From Microbacterium enclense (GTDB lineage Bacteria > Actinomycetota > Actinomycetes > Actinomycetales > Microbacteriaceae): a DNA stretch of 64,000 nucleotides. This document shows positions 33,680 through 42,578 of the stretch, piece after piece (the first letter of the stretch is position 1; every line of letters starts with the position of its first letter). The DNA is taken from the NCBI RefSeq assembly GCF_001456955.1, contig NZ_KQ758467.1, positions 1-64,000 of the forward strand, in the 5' to 3' direction. The position numbers were made by a program, and so were the translations under genes. The notes beneath the pieces are model-generated. The model was given only the letters and a program-made list of their open reading frames with translations. It was not told where the DNA came from and ran no database searches.

Positions 33680-35776
33680 TCAGGATGCCGAGCCGGGCGG
33701 CGGCGTCTTCTTCCCGCGCGGGGCCGGGGCGTTGGCCACGGGCTGCCCGCCGCGCTGCTGGCCGGGGAGCGGCCGGGAACGGCGGCCGTAGATCAGCTCC
33801 GACGAGTCGAGCAGCCACGGCACGAGGGTGATGGTGACGCCATGCACGAGCATGAGCTGGTGCGCCAGACGCCGCGACCGGCGGTTGTGCAGGATCGACT
33901 CCCACCAGTGCCCCACGATGTACTGCGGCAAGTAGACGGTGACCACGGCGGAGCCGTTCTTCTCGCGGTACCGCTTGATGAACGCCGACACCGGCGAGGT
34001 GTACGTGCGGTAGGGCGAGTCGATGATGACGAGGGGGATGGGCACCTCGTGCTCGGCCCAGTCCTTCTGCAGCTTGGCCGACTCCTCCTCGGTGATCGCG
34101 ACGTGCACGGCCAACGTCTTGTCGTGCTTGGCCGCGAGGGCGTAATCGATCGCCTTCGACGTGGGCTTCTGCAGGCGGTTGACCAGCACGATCGCGACGT
34201 CGCCCGACGAGCCGAAGTGCACCGTGTCATCCATCTGGATCTCGTGCTCGACATCGCGGTAGTACCGGTTCACGCCGACCATGAGCACGGCGAGGATCGG
34301 GATCGCGATGAACACCAGCCACGCGCCGTGGGTGAACTTGGTGACCGTGACGATCAGCAGCACGAGCACGGTCATGGCCGCGCCGAGCGAGTTGATCCAC
34401 AGGCCCGAGATCGCCGACCGGCGCTCGATCGCGGCGGATTGCTGCTTCGCCGCCTCGGCCGGCAGGTCGCGAAGGCCCCGCAGCACGCGTCGCCAGTGCT
34501 TGACCATGCCGATCTGCCCGAGCGAGAACGACACGAACACACCGATGATGTAGAGCTGGATCAGCGTCGTGAGGTTGGCCTGGTACACGATCAGCACGCC
34601 GATGGCGACGATGCCGAGGATGATCATGCCGTTGGAGTACACGAGCCGGTCGCCGCGGGTGTTCAGCGCCTTGGGGGCGTAGCCGTCGCGGGCGAGAACG
34701 GCGCCCAGCAGCGGGAAGCCGTTGAACGCGGTGTTCGCGGCGAGCAGCAGCACGCACGCGGTCGCGGCCTGGATGACGAAGAAGAAGATGCTGCCCGCAC
34801 CGAAGGTCGCGGCGGCGACCTGCGCCATGAGGCTCGGTTGCGGGTTGTTGACGCAGTCGAAGCCGATGAGGTGGCAGGGGTTCTCGGCGTAGTGCACCTT
34901 GGCGATCAGGGCGAGGGCGGTCAGACCGGCGAACAGCAGGATGGCGATGCCGCCCATGAGCGTCAGCGTGGTCTGGGCGTTGCGGATCTTCGGCATCCGG
35001 AACGCGGGCACGCCGTTCGACACGGCCTCCACGCCCGTCAGTGCCGAACAGCCGCTCGAGAACGCGCGCAGCACGAGCAGGATGAGGGCTGCCTGTGTGA
35101 GCGACTCCGCCTGCACGTCGTACTCCGCACTGGAGGCGACGGGCGCGTCGCCGGCGAGGGTGCGGATGAGGCCCACCACGATCATCACGGCGACGGAGCC
35201 GATGAAGAGGTACGTCGGGATCGCGAAGACGCTCGATGCCTCGCGCACGCCGCGGAGGTTCACGATCACGATCAGGATGACGAAGCCGACGGCGATCTCG
35301 ACGCGGAACGGGTTCAATTCGGGCAGCGCCGAGATGATGTTGTCGACACCGGATGCCACCGACACGGCGACCGTGAGCACGTAGTCGACGAGCAGGGCCG
35401 CGGCGACGATGACGCCGGGGATCTCGCCGAGGTTCTTGCTCGCGACTTCGTAGTCGCCGCCGCCCGAGGGGTACGCCTTGATGAGCTGGCGGTAGCTCAG
35501 CACCACCACCACCAGCAGCAGCACGACCGCCACCGCGACCCACGGGCTGAGCGTCAGCAACGCGGTGCCGCCGATGAGCAGGATCATCAGCAGCTCCTGC
35601 GGGGCGTAGGCCACGGAGGAGAGGGCGTCGGAGGCGAAGATGGGCAGAGCCATCTTCTTCGGGAGGAGCTGTTCGTCGAGTTTCTCGGACGTCAGGGGCT
35701 CGCCGATCAGGATTCGTTTCGCGATCGGAGTCTCTTCGACGTCCCCGCGACTTTCGTCAGTCACGGCGCGCGACAT
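33680..35776 (-). CDS. APC-superfamily potassium permease (KimA-like)
   Basis: The 698-residue protein has about 12 membrane helices preceded by LPKKMALPIFASDALSSVAYAPQELLMILLIGG and followed by a 200-residue cytosolic domain (DVAIVLVNRLQKPTSKAIDYALAAKHDKTLAVHVAITEEE, IIDSPYRTYTSPVSAFIKRY). This is the KimA/YdaO group of proton-coupled potassium importers. The motif AYPSGGGDYEVASKNLG in helix 3 fits. It would complement Kdp at higher potassium. The start could be the ATG at 35776 or GTG at 35764, the latter 8 nt from TAATGT. No ydaO-type riboswitch was recognised upstream. Confidence 0.82.
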   Translation of the reverse strand: MSRAVTDESRGDVEETPIAKRILIGEPLTSEKLDEQLLPKKMALPIFASDALSSVAYAPQELLMILLIGGTALLTLSPWVAVAVVLLLVVVVLSYRQLIKAYPSGGGDYEVASKNLGEIPGVIVAAALLVDYVLTVAVSVASGVDNIISALPELNPFRVEIAVGFVILIVIVNLRGVREASSVFAIPTYLFIGSVAVMIVVGLIRTLAGDAPVASSAEYDVQAESLTQAALILLVLRAFSSGCSALTGVEAVSNGVPAFRMPKIRNAQTTLTLMGGIAILLFAGLTALALIAKVHYAENPCHLIGFDCVNNPQPSLMAQVAAATFGAGSIFFFVIQAATACVLLLAANTAFNGFPLLGAVLARDGYAPKALNTRGDRLVYSNGMIILGIVAIGVLIVYQANLTTLIQLYIIGVFVSFSLGQIGMVKHWRRVLRGLRDLPAEAAKQQSAAIERRSAISGLWINSLGAAMTVLVLLIVTVTKFTHGAWLVFIAIPILAVLMVGVNRYYRDVEHEIQMDDTVHFGSSGDVAIVLVNRLQKPTSKAIDYALAAKHDKTLAVHVAITEEESAKLQKDWAEHEVPIPLVIIDSPYRTYTSPVSAFIKRYREKNGSAVVTVYLPQYIVGHWWESILHNRRSRRLAHQLMLVHGVTITLVPWLLDSSELIYGRRSRPLPGQQRGGQPVANAPAPRGKKTPPPGSAS

Positions 35777-35893
35777 TACGCGCACTGGGAGTTCTGCGCA
35801 ATCCGGCGCGCTCGGCGTTCATCGGATGGTCGCTCGCGGGGAGAGAGGCGAGGTGGCTGAGCGTGCCGAGGGGTCGCTCCCGCGGATTGCGGG

Positions 35894-36078
35894 GGTGGCT
35901 TCGACAGGCTCAGCCACCGGGCTGAGGCTCAGCCACCGTGCCCGGGCTCAGCCACCGGGCTGAGGCTCAGCCGCCGCGCTCTGGCTCGGCCGTCGCGCTC
36001 AGCCGCGGCCGTCGCGCTCCGGCGCGGCCACCGCGCTCCGGCGCAGCCATCGCGCTCCGGCGCGGCCATCGCACAGGT
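35894..36078. repeat. Palindromic element and decayed copies
   Basis: A full copy (35894-35918) with GGTGGCT/AGCCACC arms is followed to 36078 by repeated short fragments of GGCTGAGGCTCAGCCACC and GCGCTCCGGCGCGGCCA types. The 35777-36078 gap holds no gene. Confidence 0.7.
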
Positions 36079-36930
36079 TCAGACGCCGGTCGCGCGGGTG
36101 GTGATGAACGCCGCCAGCGCGTCGGCGCCCCCGTGATCGTGGGCGGTGACGGTGACGACCGCGTCGCCCGCGAACACGATGAGCTGGCCGTGCGCGCCGT
36201 GCAACCGCCAGCCGTCACCGGGGCCGTCCCACCCCGCGAGGGCGTAGCGGCGGTACCCGTCGGCGTCGCTGCCCGTGGGCACCCAGCCCGCGTGCATGGC
36301 ATCCACGATCCCGGGCGAGACCAGGCGGCGGCCGTCGAATGCGCCGCGGTCGCGGATCAGCTGGCCGAGGCGCGCCATCTCGTCGGTGCGGAGGGCGATT
36401 CCTTCGCCGCCGAGCACGCGACCGAGGGGGCAGCGGCGCCACGAGACGTCGCCGAGGCCGAGGGGGGCGAACAGGCGGGGACGCAGGTACGCCTCGATGT
36501 CGCCGACCCGCTGAGCCAACGCGTGCATCGCGGTGTAGGTGCTGGCGTTGGAGTACTGGAAGACGCGACCGCGTGACGGTCGGGAGAGGAACTCGGCCGC
36601 GAGGTCGGGCCAGTCGGTCATCATCGTTTCGGAGTACGGGAAGTCGATGCCGCTGGTCATCGTCAGGAGATGCCGGAGCGTGAGGTCCCGGGTGGTGGGC
36701 AGCAGACCGCGCACCGGGGTGTCGAGGGTCACCAGCCCCTCACCGGCGGCGAGCCCCACGGCGAGCACGGCCACGGCCTTGGCGACGGAGTGGATCTCCT
36801 CCCGCTCATCGGGAGTCCACCGCCGGGTCGCGCTGTCGTCGCCCACCCGCACGTGCAGGCCGTGCGCGACGAAGTCCGTCTCGTCGATGCGGGCGGCGAT
36901 CGTGTCTCGAAGCTCCTCGGCGCGGGTCAT
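36079..36930 (-). CDS. Serine beta-lactamase-like hydrolase (class C / PBP fold)
   Basis: The 283-residue enzyme has the SxxK motif in IHSVAKAVAVLAVG, a YxN motif in FQYSNASTY, and HGAHG in place of KTG near the C-terminus, all in proper order. LLTMTSGIDFPYSE is typical of the esterase/DD-peptidase group. There is no signal peptide, so it is probably a cytosolic esterase-like hydrolase. I chose ATG at 36928-36930 because GACACT lies 6 nt upstream; another ATG is two codons earlier. It is divergent from the VanZ gene. Confidence 0.85.
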   Translation of the reverse strand: MTRAEELRDTIAARIDETDFVAHGLHVRVGDDSATRRWTPDEREEIHSVAKAVAVLAVGLAAGEGLVTLDTPVRGLLPTTRDLTLRHLLTMTSGIDFPYSETMMTDWPDLAAEFLSRPSRGRVFQYSNASTYTAMHALAQRVGDIEAYLRPRLFAPLGLGDVSWRRCPLGRVLGGEGIALRTDEMARLGQLIRDRGAFDGRRLVSPGIVDAMHAGWVPTGSDADGYRRYALAGWDGPGDGWRLHGAHGQLIVFAGDAVVTVTAHDHGGADALAAFITTRATGV

Positions 36931-36976
36931 TCCCACAGTGTCTCCCGACGTGCGGGCGCTTCCCTAAGCTCGCGAT

Positions 36977-38074
36977 GTGGACAACATCCTCGGATCCGGA
37001 CTGCTCGCCGTGGGGGCGGGTGCCGTCGTCGCGGTGCTCGCGTTCGTCCCGTTCGTGGCGATCAGCTACCGCCGTCGCGGGGGTCTCACCCTCCTGCGCA
37101 CCGCGGCATGGGCCGGTGCGGCGGTGTACTTCTGGGCGATCTGGACCTACACGCTCATTCCGCTTCCCGAGTCCGACGACTACCGCTGCCGCGGCGTGAA
37201 TCTGCGGCCGTTCGAGTTCGTCGACGACATCCGCGCCGCCGTCGCCGTGTCGGGGCGCTATCTCACCGACCCCGTCGTGCTGCAGGTGGCGCTCAACGTG
37301 CTGCTGTTCCTGCCCCTCGGCTTCTTCCTGCGGGTGCTCGGGGGTCGTGGCATCCTGATCGCGGGCCTCGCCGGGCTGACGATCTCGGCGGTGATCGAGA
37401 CGACGCAGCTCACGGGTGTCTGGGGCATCTTTCCGTGCGCCTACCGCGTCTTCGACGTCGACGACCTCATCGCCAACACGTCCGGGGCGTTGCTGGGGTC
37501 GGTGCTCGCGTTCGCCGTGCCGGCGCAGCACCGCGGAGTGCGGAAGACCCCGGATGCCGAGAAGCCCCGCCCGGTGACCCGTCGCCGTCGCGTGCTGGGC
37601 ATCGTGTGCGACGTCGTGGGCATCTGGCTCGTCGGCTTCGCGGTCGGCGTCGTCGTGCAGGCGGTGATCAGCCTCGTCCTGGGGGAGGCGGCGACCTTCG
37701 CGACCGACGACGTCGCGTCGCTGGCCGGCACGGTGGTCTCGGCCGGGCTCTGGCTGGGCGTCGTGCTGACGACGGGACGCTCGATCGGCGACATCGCCAC
37801 GCGGGTGCGCTTCACCGACGGCGTGCTGCCGCGGTGGGTGGCGCGCCCACTGCGCTTCCTCACGGGCGTCGGCGCGTACACCGTGCTCAGCGCCCTGCCC
37901 GCCCCGTGGTCGTCGACGGCGTTGGCGCTGGGCCTCGCGACCGTCGCGCTGCTGTTCGTCTGGAGGGACGGACGTGGACTCACCGGCTGGATCGGACGGC
38001 GCCGGCTCGTCGACGATCGCGCGGGTGTGGTGAGTCCGACGGTCGACCGCGGCACGGCGGTGCGACGACGCTGA
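36977..38074 (+). CDS. VanZ-family membrane protein with a C-terminal RDD-like region
   Basis: The 365-residue protein has a VanZ domain (about 40-175: YFWAIWTYTLIPLP, VNLRPFEFVDDIR, NVLLFLPLGFFLRVLGGR, TTQLTGVWGIFPCAYRVFDVDDLIANTSGALLGS). A four-helix region with RVLGIVCDVVGIWLVGFAVGVVVQ resembles RDD. VanZ proteins are linked to glycopeptide tolerance but most have unknown roles. TAAGCT lies 6 nt before the GTG start (leaderless). Confidence 0.85.
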   Translation: MDNILGSGLLAVGAGAVVAVLAFVPFVAISYRRRGGLTLLRTAAWAGAAVYFWAIWTYTLIPLPESDDYRCRGVNLRPFEFVDDIRAAVAVSGRYLTDPVVLQVALNVLLFLPLGFFLRVLGGRGILIAGLAGLTISAVIETTQLTGVWGIFPCAYRVFDVDDLIANTSGALLGSVLAFAVPAQHRGVRKTPDAEKPRPVTRRRRVLGIVCDVVGIWLVGFAVGVVVQAVISLVLGEAATFATDDVASLAGTVVSAGLWLGVVLTTGRSIGDIATRVRFTDGVLPRWVARPLRFLTGVGAYTVLSALPAPWSSTALALGLATVALLFVWRDGRGLTGWIGRRRLVDDRAGVVSPTVDRGTAVRRR

Positions 38075-38173
38075 GGAAGGCCGGTCGAACCCGCGGCGCG
38101 CCCGAACGCCGGACTGGTTCGACGTCGGTGCACCGGGGCCGAGGCGCCTGACCGTCCGCCTAGGCTGGAGGGG

Positions 38174-38761
38174 ATGTCGTCGAGAGCAGGGCGCGCCACG
38201 CGCGTGGGTCGCGGTGTCGCCGCGGCCGCCGTGGCGACCTTCGTCGCGACGCTGTCGCACGCGGCGGTCGGGGGCGAGCTCCCGCCGTTCGCGAACATCG
38301 TCCTCGCGCTCTGCCTCGCCGCTCCCGTCTGCGTGATGCTCGCGGGACGGGCGCTGTCATGGGGGCGGCTCGCTGTCGCGGTGGTGATGAGTCAGGCGCT
38401 GTTCCATGCCCTGCTCGTGCTCGACCTGCAGGGCGGCGCGGTCGTCGGTGCGGGGCACCACGCGACGGCGGCGCTCCTGCAGGCAACTCCCGCGCACGCG
38501 CCGGCGGCCCATGCGGACTCGCCATGGATGTGGGCCGCGCACGCGCTCGCCGCCGTCGTCACGGTGCTCGCCGTCGGACGCGGAGAACAGGCGCTGCGCG
38601 CCGTCGCGCGATTCTTCGTGCGGGCGTTACGTGTTCTCCGCCCCGTGCGCGGTCTCGGACCGACGGATGCCGCGCCGCCCGCGCCCGCGCCCCTCTCGCT
38701 CCCGCGGGCGCTCACCGTGCTGTCGACGATGAGGCACCGGGGTCCGCCGCTCGCGGCGTGA
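38174..38761 (+). CDS. Membrane protein at the head of a copper cluster
   Basis: The 195-residue protein has about four hydrophobic stretches and several His residues facing the outside (HALLVLDL, GAGHHATAALL, PAHAPAAHADSPWMWAAHALAAVV). I do not recognise a named family. It precedes ycnI (66-bp gap) and copC, so a part in copper handling is likely. TAGGCT lies 7 nt before the ATG, with GGAGGGG between, so leaderless or ordinary initiation are both possible. Confidence 0.75.
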   Translation: MSSRAGRATRVGRGVAAAAVATFVATLSHAAVGGELPPFANIVLALCLAAPVCVMLAGRALSWGRLAVAVVMSQALFHALLVLDLQGGAVVGAGHHATAALLQATPAHAPAAHADSPWMWAAHALAAVVTVLAVGRGEQALRAVARFFVRALRVLRPVRGLGPTDAAPPAPAPLSLPRALTVLSTMRHRGPPLAA

Positions 38762-38827
38762 CATCCCGACCCTCATTCCTCGCGCTCGACGCCCCCTCGG
38801 CGTGCGCATATTCCGAAAGCAGCATCC

Positions 38828-39565
38828 ATGTCTCGCAAGACCACTCTTCGTCGTGCCCTCGTGGGCCTGGCCGCCGGCGCCGCACTCGCGCTGGCCGCGC
38901 CCCTCGCGGCATCCGCCCACGTCACCGTCAACCCGAACACCGCCACCCCGGGCAGCTACGCCACGGTGAACTTCCGCGTGCCGACCGAATCGGAGACGGC
39001 ATCCACCGTCAAGCTCGAGGTCACGCTCCCCACCGACACCCCGCTGAGCGCCGTGCTCGTGCAGCCCGTCCCCGGGTGGACCGCCACGGTCGAGAAGGGG
39101 GCGCTGCCGGCCCCGGTCGAGGTCGACGGCAACACCCTCACCGACGCTCCGCTGAAGATCGTGTGGCAGGCCGACCCGGGCGTCGGCATCGGTCAGGACC
39201 AGTTCCAGATCTTCTCGGCCGTGCTCGGCCCGGTGCCCGACACCGGTCACCTCGTGCTGCCGGCGGCGCAGACCTACTCCGACGGCGAGGTCGTCGACTG
39301 GGCGGCCACGCCCGACGAGGTCGCCGCCGATGACACGCTCGAGCCCGCCCCGGTGCTCTACGTCAACGACGCCCCGCCCACCGGCGAGCACAGCCACAGC
39401 CACGGAACCGCCTCCGCCGCGCCCGCGATGGAGGATGCCACGGCCGCGGCGCCCAGCGACTCGTCCGGCGTCGCGCTGGGTCTGAGCATCGCCGCGCTGG
39501 TGGTCGCCGCCGCCGGGGCGGTTCTCGGCGCCCTCGCCTTCGCCCGCCGTCCGAAGCGCGGCTGA
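38828..39565 (+). CDS. YcnI-like copper-binding membrane-anchored protein (DUF1775)
   Basis: The 245-residue protein has a signal peptide ending ASA before His (HVTVNPNTATPGSYATVNFRVP). This puts His first in the mature protein, as in the YcnI copper site. Conserved WTATVEKG, TDAPLKIVWQADPGVGIG and GEVVDWAATPDE follow. A His/Ser linker leads to a C-terminal anchor helix (about 212-238). It would bind Cu(II) outside the cell. copC begins 2 bp later. Confidence 0.9.
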   Translation: MSRKTTLRRALVGLAAGAALALAAPLAASAHVTVNPNTATPGSYATVNFRVPTESETASTVKLEVTLPTDTPLSAVLVQPVPGWTATVEKGALPAPVEVDGNTLTDAPLKIVWQADPGVGIGQDQFQIFSAVLGPVPDTGHLVLPAAQTYSDGEVVDWAATPDEVAADDTLEPAPVLYVNDAPPTGEHSHSHGTASAAPAMEDATAAAPSDSSGVALGLSIAALVVAAAGAVLGALAFARRPKRG

Positions 39566-39567
39566 TC

Positions 39568-40143
39568 GTGGCCTCCCGCGATCTGGTCCGCCGGGCGCTG
39601 GCCGGGGCGGTGGTGGTCGCTGCGGCGCTGACCGCCGCCTTGGGCGGGGCATCCGCGGCATCCGCCCACGACTCGCTCGTGTCGTCGACGCCGGCCGAGG
39701 GCGACTCGGTCTCATCGCTGTCGGAGGTGCGTCTGGACTTCAGCGCCAACCTGCTCGGCGCCGACGGCGGCAACATCGTCATCGTCGTCGGTCCCGACGG
39801 GCGGCACTACGAGGGCGCCTGTGCGGAACTCGCGGGGCCCACCCTGACGGTGCCCGTCGCCCTCGGCGCGCCGGGGGAGTACTCGGTCGAGTGGCGGGCG
39901 GTGTCGTCGGACGGGCACCCGGTGTCGGGCGTCATCCCCTTCACGTCCACGGGTGAAAGCGTGTCGGCCGGTTCGGACGCGTCACCGTGCGCCAGCGCGA
40001 GCGGCGTCGCCGAGGCGGCCGAGCCCGACACCGCGGGCGGGATGTCGGGGCTGACCCTGGGCCTGGTGCTGGGCGGCGGCGTCGTGGTGCTCATCGGTGT
40101 GCTGATCGTCGTCATCCTGCGCACGCGCACGCGCGAGGACTGA
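39568..40143 (+). CDS. copC: Copper-resistance CopC-domain protein
   Basis: The 191-residue protein has a signal peptide, mature start HDSLVSSTPAEGDSV (N-terminal His of the CopC copper site), and VSSDGHPVSGVIPFTS with the second His. A Gly-rich C-terminal membrane helix follows (about 160-185), ending RTRTRED. The usual CopD partner is absent. The GTG start lies 2 bp after ycnI. The hairpin at 40155 ends the operon. Confidence 0.92.
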   Translation: MASRDLVRRALAGAVVVAAALTAALGGASAASAHDSLVSSTPAEGDSVSSLSEVRLDFSANLLGADGGNIVIVVGPDGRHYEGACAELAGPTLTVPVALGAPGEYSVEWRAVSSDGHPVSGVIPFTSTGESVSAGSDASPCASASGVAEAAEPDTAGGMSGLTLGLVLGGGVVVLIGVLIVVILRTRTRED

Positions 40144-40154
40144 CCCGCGGATGC

Positions 40155-40189
40155 CATGACCCGGCGCTCTGCACGGGCGCCGGGTCATG
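40155..40189. terminator. Two-way hairpin terminator
   Basis: CATGACCCGGCGC (40155-40167) and GCGCCGGGTCATG (40177-40189) pair perfectly between the convergent copC and membrane-partner genes. Confidence 0.8.
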
Positions 40190-40217
40190 CCTCGACAGCC
40201 CTCCATCACGTGCGACC

Positions 40218-40787
40218 TCAGCCGCCGACCCCCGGTCCGAAAGCGCTCACGTAGGCCCGGCGGAGCTCGTCCGTCGCCGGCCCGGTCAGGCATTCCGAGG
40301 CGAAACCACCGGTCGAGGCGACGAGGTAGGCGTGGCCGACGACGAACAGGTCGCCGCCTGTTTCGGGATCGCTCATCTGAGGGATCTCGGCGCTCGCGCC
40401 GGGATCACCCAGGAAGGTCGTCGTCACCGTGAGGGTCACGACACCGTCGTCGATTCTCGTCGCGGTGGCCTCGTAGGCCGTGTCGTTCGTGCGCAGAGCG
40501 GCATCCGACGGCGCGTCGCACGTGATGGCCCCGCCGGTGGGCCCGGGGGCCTGGACGGCCGGTGTCGCCACGAGGCCGGCGATGATGACGGCCCCGGCTG
40601 CCGTTGCGGCAGCGCCGAGAGAGGCGCCGGCGATGAGGAAGCGGGGGCGCCGGCGTCGTGAGGGGACGGGGTCGTCGCGCTCGGCCGCGGCGACGACGCG
40701 TCGGATGCGGGCGTCATCGAGCGGGGCGGAGGCGGCGCTCGGATCGGCGCGGCGCATGAGCGCTTTCAGGTCGTCATCCTCGGTCAT
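40218..40787 (-). CDS. Single-helix membrane protein coupled to an ECF sigma factor (possible anti-sigma)
   Basis: The 189-residue protein has a cytosolic part (MTEDDDLKALMRRADPSAASAPLDDARIRRVVAAAERDD), one membrane helix (about 50-75), and an external domain with two Cys (ITCDAPSD, ASECLTG). Its ATG overlaps the sigma-factor stop. Position and topology suggest an anti-sigma factor. It lacks the zinc-finger HxxxCxxC motif, so this is unproven. Confidence 0.7.
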   Translation of the reverse strand: MTEDDDLKALMRRADPSAASAPLDDARIRRVVAAAERDDPVPSRRRRPRFLIAGASLGAAATAAGAVIIAGLVATPAVQAPGPTGGAITCDAPSDAALRTNDTAYEATATRIDDGVVTLTVTTTFLGDPGASAEIPQMSDPETGGDLFVVGHAYLVASTGGFASECLTGPATDELRRAYVSAFGPGVGG

Positions 40788-41326
40788 CGTGCTCCTCCCT
40801 CCAGAGGTGCGGCGGGAAGAGGCGGGCAGACCGCCTCCATCTCTTGTCGGAGCTTCTTCTTGGCGCGGTGCAGACGAATGGTGGCGGCGTTCACCGACGC
40901 CTCGATGACGGTCGCGATCTCCTGCGGACCGAGCTCTTCCCACGCCCACAGTCTGAGCACTTCGGCGTCCGTTTTCGACAGGCGGGCGAGCGCGGCGCGG
41001 AGGCAGTCCTCCCGGGGGTCGGCGGTCGCGTCGAGAGCGGTCTCCGAGGGCGGATCCACGGTGATGATGCGGTCGACGACGCGCTTCTGCCGGCGCGCGG
41101 AACGCTCCGCGTTCCGCAAGCAATTGCGTGCGGTGACGTACAGCCAGGGCAGGGCGTCGTCGGGCACCTCATCGAACCGGCGCCACACCACGAGCATCGT
41201 CTCGGAGAAGACGTCATCTGCGGTCTGCGGGTCGGCGCGGCGGCGCAGGAATCGCAAGACGGCGTCTCCGTTCGCGCGGACGAAGGCCTCGTACGCCCGA
41301 GACCGTTCGAGGGAGTGATGGTGCAC
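40784..41326 (-). CDS. ECF-type RNA polymerase sigma factor
   Basis: The 180-residue protein has sigma region 2 (FVRANGDAVLRFLRRRADPQTADDVFSETMLVVWRRFDEVPDDALPWLYVTARNCLRNAERS). Region 4 follows (ARLSKTDAEVLRLWAWEELGPQEIATVIEASVNAATIRLHRAKKKL). The GTG start at 41326 is supported by CATGAT 6 nt upstream; longer in-frame starts lie in non-coding-like sequence. It overlaps the membrane partner gene by 4 bp. The 41327-41570 region between it and the divergent lipoprotein gene contains no gene. Confidence 0.88.
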   Translation of the reverse strand: MHHHSLERSRAYEAFVRANGDAVLRFLRRRADPQTADDVFSETMLVVWRRFDEVPDDALPWLYVTARNCLRNAERSARRQKRVVDRIITVDPPSETALDATADPREDCLRAALARLSKTDAEVLRLWAWEELGPQEIATVIEASVNAATIRLHRAKKKLRQEMEAVCPPLPAAPLEGGAR

Positions 41327-41570
41327 ACGTCGATCATGTCCGACCGGCCGCTCATCTTTCGCGCCGACGGGCGAGAAGGTTTCGACGATCTCGGTGAAAG
41401 AGAGGACTCGGTGCCGGCCATGAACGGAGAAGGTGCGGCGTTCACGGACACCCCGCTCCGAAGAGACATGCGCCATTCACTCGGAGCATGCCGAATCGCG
41501 ATAGCGTCCGTCGTCGCCCCCGCTGCGGCGCCTCAGCACCCTTCCGTCCCTCACCTGCAGAAAGTCATCC

Positions 41571-42449
41571 ATGAAGACTCCCGTCGCCCTGCCCTCGTTC
41601 GCTGCGCTCGCGCTGCTCAGTGGGTTCCTGCTCTCGGGCTGTGCTGCACCGGCCACGCCCGTCGACGTCTCGTCCGCGTGCGCCTCCGTGTCGACCACGA
41701 CGACTCCGCCGACGTGCGAACGCCCGTACGACACGGGGGTGTCCGTACGTATTCCCGAGACGGCGGCCGGTGCGGTCGGGGCCGTCGCGCGCGGGGGAGA
41801 GGTGTTCGTCACGAGCACGGGAGCCCGCCTCGCGATGAGCGACAGCGCGCGCGACCGCGTGCTGGAGGGCAACGCCTATGCGAGCACCATCTATCAGGCG
41901 CAGATCTCGAACGGCACGGTGACGGAGGTGACTCCGGTCCTGACCGTACCCTCCGGTGCCACACTCGCACGTGCCCTCGGCGGGGCCGTGCTCGTGGGAG
42001 AGATCACCCCGTACGCGGGCGCCGACGTCTATGACACCGCGGGGTCGCTTCCCGTGGTCGTGGCGCTCGACGCAGCAGCCACCGGTGACCTGTTGCACGG
42101 CACGATCGCGAATGCGACATCGGCCGTCGCTCTGAGCGATGGCACGTGCGCGCCCGCGCTGACGGCGGCGGGCTCCAAGAACCCACTCCAGGGCACCTTC
42201 ACGTCGTCGCTGCAACTCTCCCGCGACCCCTCGATGCACACCTCGTTCGACGACGAGCTCGTCCTGCACTGGGCCGACTCCTCCAGCGGAATGGGTGCGG
42301 GGTTCTTCCCGTCTGTGGCGACCTTGATGGATGCCGATCCCTTGGCCGCCACCTGGGAGGTCGGCCAGCACGGCAATCCCGTCTCCGGACCCGGCCTCGT
42401 GCTCCAGCGATCGTCAGCCGCCATCGACACGGGACGCTCCTGTTCCTGA
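41571..42449 (+). CDS. Lipoprotein of unknown function
   Basis: The 292-residue protein has a lipobox LLSGC (Cys at about 24) and a mature part with little similarity known to me. Several Ser/Thr-rich and beta-rich stretches occur (GGEVFVTSTGARLAMS, FTSSLQLSRDP), with Cys in SACAS, PTCER and GTCAP probably paired. It is divergent from the sigma-factor operon, a common place for a target gene. Confidence 0.8.
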   Translation: MKTPVALPSFAALALLSGFLLSGCAAPATPVDVSSACASVSTTTTPPTCERPYDTGVSVRIPETAAGAVGAVARGGEVFVTSTGARLAMSDSARDRVLEGNAYASTIYQAQISNGTVTEVTPVLTVPSGATLARALGGAVLVGEITPYAGADVYDTAGSLPVVVALDAAATGDLLHGTIANATSAVALSDGTCAPALTAAGSKNPLQGTFTSSLQLSRDPSMHTSFDDELVLHWADSSSGMGAGFFPSVATLMDADPLAATWEVGQHGNPVSGPGLVLQRSSAAIDTGRSCS

Positions 42450-42578
42450 ACCGCGGCCGCCGTCAGCCGTCACCGCCCTCATCGCCGGCGGCTTCCTGCC
42501 AGCGCGCCTTCCACGATGTTCCAGACGGGAGCCCTTCGTGGGAAGACCTCCCGCGGTGGGGCACGATCGAACAGAAAG

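Noticed and set aside
33488..35860. 790-codon plus-strand frame opposite the KimA-like permease
   Set aside because: Antisense shadow of a GC-rich gene; no domain and no initiation signal.
35777..36078. ydaO/c-di-AMP riboswitch upstream of the KimA-like gene
   Set aside because: The region is made of decayed palindromic elements; none of the conserved riboswitch sequence was recognised. A covariance search would settle it.
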